Assembly: GCF_030315915.2 (NCBI RefSeq)
Contig: NZ_CP135990.1
Location: 186,001-250,000, forward strand
Direction of reading: 5' to 3'
Length of the DNA: 64,000 nt
Source of the DNA: Providencia zhijiangensis
Lineage (GTDB): Bacteria > Pseudomonadota > Gammaproteobacteria > Enterobacterales > Enterobacteriaceae
How positions within the stretch are numbered: the first letter of the stretch is position 1; every line of letters starts with the position of its first letter. The notes under the pieces were generated by a model. It made no database searches. It saw nothing but the letters and a program-made list of their open reading frames with translations, and was not told where the DNA came from. This document shows positions 57,432-64,000 of the stretch, in pieces. The position numbers and the translations under genes were made by a program.

Positions 57432-57856
57432 AGGAACCTCTGTTATTATTTCGATATATCTAAATTGCGTTATAGGTTCACTTTATTCCGATATATCTAA
57501 ACTGTCAAATTAGATATATCTAAATAATAAAAAATGCATTGAAATGAGTGATAGACGAAGAAAGTTTATTTTTTATTCTTTTTTTCGGCTGCTAATATTT
57601 CCTTTTTAGCGTATTATCCTGCCACTTTGTGATTTCCTAGTGCTGATAATTGCTATTTTTTTGAGCATCTTTGCACGACGACGCAACTGAATGTTTTTTA
57701 GCTAAAAACTTTTTTAATAGTGATGGCTTTCACATTTATTCCACTTGTGTGGAAAAACGTGTAAAATAACAGCAAATTAACGTAGAAAGTATGCTTTGGG
57801 CATTACAACAACTCATAAAGCATATTCCTTTCCTGTCAATTAAACGGTAAAAATCC
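57432..57856. other. Intergenic region between the YqjI-like gene and typA
   Basis: About 425 bases between divergent genes. The part next to the PadR gene holds three palindromic boxes (57451-57523). The rest is the A+T-rich leader of typA, in which I see no further gene. Confidence 0.55.
57451..57523 (-). promoter_or_regulatory. Three palindromic boxes upstream of the YqjI-like gene
   Basis: GATATATCTAA occurs at 57453, 57490 and 57513; the last copy is a perfect TTAGATATATCTAA palindrome. Centre-to-centre spacings are 37 and 23 bases. The boxes lie 20 to 92 bases before the PadR start, fitting an autoregulatory operator. Confidence 0.65.
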
Positions 57857-59680
57857 TTGTCAATTCAAAACTTAAGAAACATCGCCATCATCGCTCACGT
57901 TGACCATGGCAAGACAACACTGGTTGGTAAATTACTGCAACAGTCCGGCACATTCGGTGAACGTGAAACTGTTGATGAGCGTGTTATGGACTCCAATGAC
58001 TTGGAGAAAGAGCGTGGTATTACAATCCTTGCTAAAAACACCGCTATCCAATGGAATGGTTATCACATCAATATCGTAGACACCCCAGGTCACGCCGACT
58101 TTGGTGGTGAAGTTGAACGTGTTATGTCCATGGTTGACTGCGTTCTGCTGGTTGTTGATGCGATGGACGGCCCAATGCCACAAACTCGCTTCGTAACGCA
58201 AAAAGCGTTCGACCACGGTTTACGTCCAATTGTTGTTATCAACAAAGTTGACCGCCCAGGCGCACGTCCTGATTGGGTTGTTGACCAAGTATTCGACTTA
58301 TTCGTGAACTTAGGTGCTACGGATGAGCAATTAGATTTCCCTATCGTTTATGCATCTGCATTAAACGGTATCGCTGGTCTTGACCATACTGATATGGCTG
58401 AAGACATGACTCCACTGTACGAAGCTATCGTGGAACACGTTGAGCCACCAGCAGTTGATCTGGACGGTCCATTCCAGATGCAAGTTTCTCAGTTAGATTA
58501 CAACAGCTACTTAGGTGTTATCGGTATCGGCCGCATCAAGCGTGGTACTGTTAAACCTAACCAACAAGTGACTGTTATCGATAGCGAAGGTAAAACTCGC
58601 AACGGTAAAATCGGTAAAGTTCTGACTCACTTAGGTTTAGAGCGTATTGATTCACAACAAGCTGAAGCGGGCGACATTGTTGCACTGACTGGTTTAGGTG
58701 AACTGAACATTTCTGACACTATTTGCCAAGTGGGTAACGTTGAAGCACTGCCTGCACTGGCGGTTGATGAGCCTACAGTTAGCATGTTCTACTGTGTTAA
58801 CACCTCGCCATTCTGTGGTAAAGAAGGTAAGTTCGTTACTTCACGTCAAATCCTTGACCGTCTGAATAAAGAACTGGTTCACAACGTTGCACTGCGTGTT
58901 GAAGAAACTCAAGATCCAGATGCATTCCGCGTTTCTGGTCGTGGTGAGCTGCACTTATCTGTTCTGATCGAAAACATGCGTCGTGAAGGTTTCGAATTAG
59001 CTGTTTCTCGTCCAAAAGTTATCGTTCGTGAAATCGATGGCCGTAAACAAGAGCCATTTGAACAAGTGACTTTGGATGTTGAAGAACAAAACCAAGGCGA
59101 CGTGATGAAAGCGTTAGGTGAGCGTAAAGGTGACCTGCGTGACATGATGCCAGACGGTAAAGGTCGTGTACGTTTAGACTACATCATTCCTAGCCGTGGT
59201 CTGATTGGCTTCCGTACTGAGTTCATGACTATGACTTCAGGTACTGGCTTACTGTACTCTACATTCAGCCATTACGACGATGTTCGCCCAGGCGAAATCG
59301 GCGGCCGTCAAAACGGTGTTCTGATCTCTAACGGTCAAGGTAAAGCAGTTGCATACGCACTGTACAGCCTGCAAGATCGCGGTAAGTTATTCTTAGGTCA
59401 CGGTGCTGAAGTGTATGAAGGCCAAATCATCGGTATTCACTCACGTTCTAACGACCTGACTGTTAACTGCTTAACCGGTAAAAAACTGACTAACATGCGT
59501 GCGTCAGGTACTGATGAAGCGACAACTCTGTCACCACCTATCAAAATGACTCTGGAACAAGCTCTTGAGTTTATCGATGATGATGAATTAGTTGAAGTAA
59601 CTCCGCTGTCAATTCGTCTGCGTAAGCGTCACTTGACAGAGAACGATCGCCGTCGTGCTGGCCGTTCTAAAGAAGATTAA
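57857..59680 (+). CDS. typA: Ribosome-associated GTPase TypA/BipA
   Basis: A 607-residue translational GTPase involved in ribosome assembly and stress or cold adaptation. G motifs are [10 protein letters not shown] (G1), RGITI (G2), DTPGH (G3) and NKVD (G4). EF-G-like domains follow, and the C-terminal domain has [20 protein letters not shown]. The start is a TTG (57857), because the protein aligns with the E. coli start ([17 protein letters not shown]) and there is no better codon; the ribosome site is weak. A strong terminator follows. Confidence 0.95.
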   Translation: MSIQNLRNIAIIAHVDHGKTTLVGKLLQQSGTFGERETVDERVMDSNDLEKERGITILAKNTAIQWNGYHINIVDTPGHADFGGEVERVMSMVDCVLLVVDAMDGPMPQTRFVTQKAFDHGLRPIVVINKVDRPGARPDWVVDQVFDLFVNLGATDEQLDFPIVYASALNGIAGLDHTDMAEDMTPLYEAIVEHVEPPAVDLDGPFQMQVSQLDYNSYLGVIGIGRIKRGTVKPNQQVTVIDSEGKTRNGKIGKVLTHLGLERIDSQQAEAGDIVALTGLGELNISDTICQVGNVEALPALAVDEPTVSMFYCVNTSPFCGKEGKFVTSRQILDRLNKELVHNVALRVEETQDPDAFRVSGRGELHLSVLIENMRREGFELAVSRPKVIVREIDGRKQEPFEQVTLDVEEQNQGDVMKALGERKGDLRDMMPDGKGRVRLDYIIPSRGLIGFRTEFMTMTSGTGLLYSTFSHYDDVRPGEIGGRQNGVLISNGQGKAVAYALYSLQDRGKLFLGHGAEVYEGQIIGIHSRSNDLTVNCLTGKKLTNMRASGTDEATTLSPPIKMTLEQALEFIDDDELVEVTPLSIRLRKRHLTENDRRRAGRSKED

Positions 59681-59704
59681 TCGTTAGTCTTTGAATTAAA
59701 ATAG

Positions 59705-59732
59705 AAGGTGCCAAATATGGCACCTTTTTTTA
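59705..59732 (+). terminator. typA terminator
   Basis: AAGGTGCCA and TGGCACCTT form a perfect nine-pair stem with an AATA loop, followed by eight T residues. Confidence 0.92.
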
Positions 59733-59930
59733 TGCACAAAAATCGAGCGATAGACAAATTTAGTTATATCAGCAGATAAAATTTGTTTATCTAGACACAA
59801 ACACAGTTCCTCTAGCCAATTTGCTTAATCGATAAATTGAAAAAATAACCTTAATAATCCTCAATTAGGGCTGTTCAGTTGCCTCAATAATGATTAAAGT
59901 AAATTTAATGAATAACTAAGAGGACAATTT

Positions 59931-60545
59931 ATGCTGTATATCTTCGATATGGGTAATGTGATTATTGATATCGACTTCAATCGTGTGTTTGATAAGTGGT
60001 CTGAACTGAGTGGTACCCCAAGTTCAGAAATCAAAAAGCGATTCACTTTTGGCAATATCTTCCAACTCCACGAGTGTGGCAAAATTTCAGATATTGAATT
60101 TGCTGAACTGCTTTGTGAAGAATTGGGTATTACCCTAAGCTTTGAAGATTTTGCGGAAGGCTGGCACTCAATTTTCATCTCACTAAGACCAGAAGTCATT
60201 GATATTATGGAACGTCTGCGTGAGCAAGGTCATCGCGTTGTCGTGTTATCTAACACTAACCGCTTGCATCTTGATTATTGGCCAGAACACTACCCTGAAA
60301 TTGCAGCGTCCTCTGACTTCCTGTATCTATCCCAAGATTTAGGAATGCGTAAGCCAGACCCAGAAATTTTCAAGTATGTTCTGGAATCTGAAGAATTTGA
60401 AGCAGCTGATGCGGTGTTCTTTGATGATGTAGAAGAAAACGTAAAAGCAGCTGAAGCACTTGGTATCAAAGGTGTTCATGTCTTGAATAAAGACACCGTT
60501 CCTGAATATTTTCGCACTTACGACTTTAGTGCCGAAGTCGAATAA
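59931..60545 (+). CDS. yihX: HAD-family alpha-D-glucose-1-phosphate phosphatase YihX
   Basis: A 204-residue haloacid dehalogenase-type phosphatase that in E. coli releases glucose from glucose-1-phosphate. HAD motif I is IFDMGNVI (nucleophile Asp), motif II is VVLSNTNR, motif III includes the Lys in LGMRKPDPEIF, and motif IV is VFFDDVEENV. It lies before dtd; in E. coli the rbn (yihY) gene lies between them and is missing here. Confidence 0.92.
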   Translation: MLYIFDMGNVIIDIDFNRVFDKWSELSGTPSSEIKKRFTFGNIFQLHECGKISDIEFAELLCEELGITLSFEDFAEGWHSIFISLRPEVIDIMERLREQGHRVVVLSNTNRLHLDYWPEHYPEIAASSDFLYLSQDLGMRKPDPEIFKYVLESEEFEAADAVFFDDVEENVKAAEALGIKGVHVLNKDTVPEYFRTYDFSAEVE

Positions 60546-60558
60546 TCCAGTTCTTAAT

Positions 60559-60589
60559 AAGGAGTAACGGCGACGTTACTCCTTTTTTT
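60559..60589 (+). terminator. yihX terminator
   Basis: AAGGAGTAACG and CGTTACTCCTT form an eleven-pair stem with a GCGA loop and a T-run, just before the dtd start codon at 60601. Confidence 0.9.
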
Positions 60590-60600
60590 ATCGAGTACCC

Positions 60601-61038
60601 ATGATTGCATTAATCCAAAGAGTCACTCACGCGAGTGTGGTTGTTGATGAAAAAACAGTAGGGCAAATTGGCCCTGGCCTTTTAGTTCTGCTCGGTGTTG
60701 AAAAAGACGATGATGAGCAGAAAGCAAAACGCCTTTGTGAGAAAGTCCTTGGCTATCGTATTTTTAGCGACGAACAAGGCAAAATGAACCTTAACGTACA
60801 ACAAGCTGGCGGAAGCTTGTTAGTGGTTTCGCAGTTTACGTTAGCCGCAGATACCAAGAAAGGGATGCGCCCAAGTTTCTCCGGTGGCGCGGAACCGACG
60901 AAAGCGGATCAGCTGTATCAATATTTTGTTGAGCAAAGCCGTGCACAAGGCATTGTGACAGAAACGGGTGAATTTGCGGCAGACATGCAAGTTAGCCTGA
61001 CCAATGATGGACCCGTCACTTTTTGGCTGCAAGTGTAG
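60601..61038 (+). CDS. dtd: D-aminoacyl-tRNA deacylase Dtd
   Basis: A 145-residue homodimeric enzyme that hydrolyses D-amino acids from mischarged tRNA. The start [13 protein letters not shown] is typical. Both active-site motifs are visible: [13 protein letters not shown] and the Gly-Pro motif [10 protein letters not shown]. The terminator of yihX lies only 11 bases before its start, so its promoter must overlap that hairpin or transcription reads through. It is followed after 26 bases by fabY. Confidence 0.95.
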   Translation: MIALIQRVTHASVVVDEKTVGQIGPGLLVLLGVEKDDDEQKAKRLCEKVLGYRIFSDEQGKMNLNVQQAGGSLLVVSQFTLAADTKKGMRPSFSGGAEPTKADQLYQYFVEQSRAQGIVTETGEFAADMQVSLTNDGPVTFWLQV

Positions 61039-61064
61039 AAAATCGTTTAAAGGAGGGGGGAGAG

Positions 61065-61988
61065 ATGTACCATCTACGGACACCAAAAGATGAACTTGAA
61101 TTCGCTGCATACTACCAATTTCGCTGGTCAATGCTGCGAGAACCGTTCAAACAACCCCTTGGCTCTGAAAAAGACGGTTATGATTTAACTGCTCACCACC
61201 AAATGGTGGTTGATGAAAAAAATCGTATTTTGGCCATTGGGCGCCTATATATTAATGCCGATAACGAAGGCGCTATTCGCTTTCTCGCCGTTAACCCTGT
61301 TATGCAAGGCAAGGGCTTAGGCAAACTGATTATTATGGCGCTTGAAACCATTGCAAGGCGTGAAGGCGTTAAACGCATCGTTTCCAGTGTGCGGGAAGAG
61401 GCAGTACCTTTCTTTGCCAAAATGGGCTTTGAACGTCGTGGTGAAGTCACTGGGGAGCTGAAAACCCCTGTTCGGCACTATTTGATGATCAAACCGATTG
61501 AAACCCTTGACCAAATTCTTCATCGCCCCGATTGGTGCGGTGAGCTTCAGCAAGCTTGGCACAAGCATATTCCATTGAGCGAAAAGATGGGTGTACGTAT
61601 CGAACAGTACACTGGAAAGCGCTTTGTGACGACAATGCCAGAAGCTGGCAACCAAAATCCTCATAATACGATTTTCGCTGGAAGCCAGTTTTCTCTCGCC
61701 ACGTTAACGGGTTGGGGAATGATTTGGTTGCTGCTGCAAGAGCATCAATTAGGCGGAGAAATTGTTCTGGTAGATGCCAATATTCGCTATGCAAAACCCG
61801 TTAGTGGACGTCCAACCGCAGTGGCCGATCTCTCACATCTTAGTGGGGATTTAGACCGTCTCGCCCGAGGAAGTAAAGCGCGGGTAAAATTGGAAGTGCA
61901 TGTGAGCAATGCAGAAAACCAAGTGGGTGCGGTATTTAGCGGTGTATATATGGTGCTGCCAGAAACGAAGAAAGTGAAAAGCGAATAA
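61065..61988 (+). CDS. fabY: FabY (YiiD): GNAT domain plus hotdog thioesterase-like domain
   Basis: A 307-residue two-domain protein. Residues 1-150 are a GNAT acetyltransferase ([20 protein letters not shown] is the acetyl-CoA loop). Residues 160-305 form the YiiD-type hotdog domain ([22 protein letters not shown]). E. coli YiiD, renamed FabY, supports fatty acid synthesis initiation. The start at 61065 follows AGGAGGGGGG; the frame runs back to 61023 without support. It lies after dtd as in E. coli. Confidence 0.92.
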   Translation: MYHLRTPKDELEFAAYYQFRWSMLREPFKQPLGSEKDGYDLTAHHQMVVDEKNRILAIGRLYINADNEGAIRFLAVNPVMQGKGLGKLIIMALETIARREGVKRIVSSVREEAVPFFAKMGFERRGEVTGELKTPVRHYLMIKPIETLDQILHRPDWCGELQQAWHKHIPLSEKMGVRIEQYTGKRFVTTMPEAGNQNPHNTIFAGSQFSLATLTGWGMIWLLLQEHQLGGEIVLVDANIRYAKPVSGRPTAVADLSHLSGDLDRLARGSKARVKLEVHVSNAENQVGAVFSGVYMVLPETKKVKSE

Positions 61989-62026
61989 TGTCTTTAGGTG
62001 ACTGACTATTTTTAGGTTATTCACTG

Positions 62027-62064
62027 AAAAAGCAGGCAATCCGAAGGGATGAGCCTGCTTTTTA
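62027..62064. terminator. Bidirectional terminator between fabY and the yicH-like gene
   Basis: AAAAAGCAGGC and GCCTGCTTTTT form an eleven-pair stem between convergent genes, with an A-run on the left and a T-run on the right, so it can end transcription from both sides. Confidence 0.9.
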
Positions 62065-62084
62065 TTGCTTATTGATTCACTGCT

Positions 62085-63878
62085 TTATTGAGTAACCATA
62101 TCAGGAACATGCCTATCAACAGGGTAGGTATTTTCTGCTGGTACAGTTTGTGATTCTGGCTCGGTTTGAGGTTTTGCTGATGGCTCTACGGTAGCAATGC
62201 CAGACGTCACATGACCATCAACTACAGTACGCAGTTGATCGCTTCCTTGAAGTGGCTTAGCGGTTAATTTTCCATTAAGGCTAGATGCCGGAGGCGATGC
62301 CAGTAAATTCCCTTGTAATGACGCCTCAAAATCCCCCCACATCTGCGGTGAAAAGCCTGACCAGCCCCACTGGTTTAAATTACCTAAATCAATGTTGGTG
62401 CCTGATGCGCGTAATTCAAAAGGTACTTTATTTGGCTCTTGCTGTGCCAGTAAACCGATTTTTGCGATACCACGGTCAACGCTGCCGCTGAGGCTGGCTG
62501 CGGTACGCCCATTATTTCCTGCTATTTCTAAAAGAGGACGGCGGATCATCACTTGATTGATGGTACCTGCATCAGCATTGAAGGTAGCTTGTCCCTTCCA
62601 AATTCCCCATTGTTTTTGCTTGATGAGGTCAACATAGTGAATGTTGCCGCTTAACGCGGTAAATTCGAAGGGAAACTCAGGTTGAATATTCATCAGCAAA
62701 GATTGCGTGACGGTGAAATTATCAATGGCAAATGTGGATAACCACGCAGGTGCGGGTTGAGCAAAGAACGACAGCCAATTATCTGGCAAGGTATACAGAA
62801 CCCCAGCGAGCGTCCCTTCAGTGATAGTCAGTGATTTATCATTACGTTGCCAAATCGCACTCAGGTTAAAAATCCCTTTATTGTAGTAGCCGGAGAGCTT
62901 ATCAATATTGAGGTTATCACCGTCAATGTTCAGCTCGCCGATGAGCGTATCAATTTGTTGGTCTTGGATAACCAATTGATCGACATTGAAATTAATATGG
63001 CTTTTCGGGCTGCTCCAACTCCCTCTCACCAAGGCAATTTGATCGACTTCGCTACTCAGACCTGACAACGCCCAATCACGTCCTTGAATATCTATATTGG
63101 TCAGCTGTAATTGGTTGATTTGCAAAGTTCGGTCACTATTTATCGCATCAAACAGCCCATCAAAGGTTAAGTCATTCTGCCAGCCCACTTTATTCATCGA
63201 CAGGTTATCAATGGTGATAGAGCCGTCAGCAAACCACTTTCCTTTACCCGTGATCGCACCATTATTCAGGTAGCCGCTGATTTGGCTAAAGTCCGTCACT
63301 TTTTCTTGTAATTTTCCCGTGATCGCAACATTTCTAAAAGGGAGGGAATTCAAGATTAACTGGCTGGTGGTAAAGCGAAAATCACCGTAACCAAATGGAT
63401 TTTCAGTTGTCGGTTTCCATGGGGTTATACCTCCAGTAAACCCTGCAACTTGAACGGTATTCTTGCCTTGAGTTAATTGAATCTGGCTATTTTCAAATTG
63501 CAGGACTTTCGCAGAAAGTGGTAGCGGCGATGTGTTATCGGTAAAGTTTGCCGATAAGTCACCTTGAGTGATGGTTAAACGTTGAATGGTTTCGCCGCTG
63601 AAAATATGCCGCCAATTAACATCAACCACAATTTGCCGAGCGTCTAATTCTAGCTGCTTGTTGCTTGATTCAATCTTAATGTCTTGGAAAATAAATTTAC
63701 CCGGCTCTGAGAACTGATGTCCCATAATGCCGACGTTAATATCGTAAGGCGTAAATTTACTCAGAAGTTGGCTGGCGTAACCTGCTCCCCATCGGGTTTG
63801 TAAGGCAATATAACAAGCAAGAAATACAATCAAAAGAAGCAGAAAAATATAGCCGAAAAACCTCAGTAACCCTTTCAC
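62085..63878 (-). CDS. yicH: AsmA family protein, YicH-like
   Basis: A 597-residue envelope protein with one N-terminal membrane anchor (YIFLLLLIVFLACYIAL) and a long beta-rich periplasmic part. It resembles E. coli YicH along its length (LQTRWGA, TPYDINVGIMGHQFSEPGKF, NIHYVDLIKQKQWGIWKG, RRPLLEIAGN). AsmA-like proteins are linked to lipid transport between membranes; the role of YicH itself is less certain. The Pro/Glu/Thr-rich C-terminal 45 residues appear to be an extension. It is convergent with fabY. Confidence 0.82.
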   Translation of the reverse strand: MKGLLRFFGYIFLLLLIVFLACYIALQTRWGAGYASQLLSKFTPYDINVGIMGHQFSEPGKFIFQDIKIESSNKQLELDARQIVVDVNWRHIFSGETIQRLTITQGDLSANFTDNTSPLPLSAKVLQFENSQIQLTQGKNTVQVAGFTGGITPWKPTTENPFGYGDFRFTTSQLILNSLPFRNVAITGKLQEKVTDFSQISGYLNNGAITGKGKWFADGSITIDNLSMNKVGWQNDLTFDGLFDAINSDRTLQINQLQLTNIDIQGRDWALSGLSSEVDQIALVRGSWSSPKSHINFNVDQLVIQDQQIDTLIGELNIDGDNLNIDKLSGYYNKGIFNLSAIWQRNDKSLTITEGTLAGVLYTLPDNWLSFFAQPAPAWLSTFAIDNFTVTQSLLMNIQPEFPFEFTALSGNIHYVDLIKQKQWGIWKGQATFNADAGTINQVMIRRPLLEIAGNNGRTAASLSGSVDRGIAKIGLLAQQEPNKVPFELRASGTNIDLGNLNQWGWSGFSPQMWGDFEASLQGNLLASPPASSLNGKLTAKPLQGSDQLRTVVDGHVTSGIATVEPSAKPQTEPESQTVPAENTYPVDRHVPDMVTQ

Positions 63879-63965
63879 GTTTGTCTGCTCCCTTATTAAT
63901 CAGATAAAAATATAAATTGCCGATATGTTTAATATATCGGCAACTCAAGGATAGCATACAGAAGA

Positions 63966-63995
63966 ACCGCCGGCGTGTTCAACTCTTGCGGCGGT
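63966..63995. other. Hairpin at the right edge of the window
   Basis: ACCGCCG and CGGCGGT can pair across a 16-base loop. It lies upstream of the yicH-like gene, and the sequence ends five bases later, so I cannot say whether it is a terminator or part of a gene. Confidence 0.3.
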
Positions 63996-64000
63996 GAAGG

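Overview
The window looks like a chromosomal segment of a gammaproteobacterium of the Morganellaceae, most likely Providencia or a close relative. The base composition is fairly A+T-rich. Core proteins resemble their Escherichia coli orthologues closely, and several keep catalytic residues at the same numbers (OmpR D55, EnvZ H243, NtrC D54, NtrB H139, BioH S82/D207/H235, HemN C62/C66/C69). Other pointers are an ampR-ampC pair, MrpJ-type regulators after fimbrial operons, and ERIC-like palindromic repeats. The genus is an inference from gene content and recalled family sequences; no search was run. No rRNA, tRNA, CRISPR array, transposase or integrase is visible.

Layout. 1-9.9 kb: phrB, proP, poxB, alkA, a DUF2569/YeaO/DUF2569 cassette and an unclassified ABC-F ATPase. 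10.2-14.7 kb: the glp group on the minus strand (glpE, glpG, glpR, then glpD in the same direction, unlike E. coli) and nfuA. 14.7-24.7 kb: gntX, bioH, feoABC, tex, greB, ompR-envZ, in E. coli-like synteny. 25-29.8 kb: the pstSCAB-phoU operon behind a PHO box. 30-32.4 kb: an amino-acid ABC importer operon without an ATPase gene. 32.6-36.5 kb: the adenine permease gene adeP behind a PurR box, then yihI and hemN. 36.7-51.9 kb: a 15.7-kb accessory block inserted between hemN and glnG, which are neighbours in E. coli. It holds ampC/ampR and two paralogous chaperone-usher fimbrial operons, each ending in small MrpJ-like helix-turn-helix genes. 52.2-56.6 kb: glnG, glnL, glnA with NtrC sites and a sigma-54 promoter. 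56.6-64 kb: a YqjI-like metal-sensing PadR regulator, typA, yihX, dtd, fabY and a yicH-like AsmA gene.

How the parts work together. Nutrient sensing dominates: nitrogen (glnALG), phosphate (pst/phoU), ferrous iron (feo with two Fur boxes and an FNR box), glycerol-3-phosphate (glp with a GlpR operator), purine (adeP) and osmolarity (ompR-envZ, proP). The accessory block adds inducible cephalosporinase and adhesion. One of its ushers is broken by a single in-frame amber codon (43983-43985), so the second fimbrial operon is probably silent, although its three regulator genes are intact.

The most interesting items are the amber-interrupted usher beside an intact paralogue, the expanded set of MrpJ-like regulators, the ERIC-like elements that abut the stop codons of envZ, adeP and hemN with matched but copy-specific ends, the PadR regulator with a 42-bp minisatellite encoding a His/Cys-rich tail and three palindromic boxes upstream, and the DUF2569-YeaO-DUF2569 cassette of unknown function. 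I did not find a clear new defence or mobile system.
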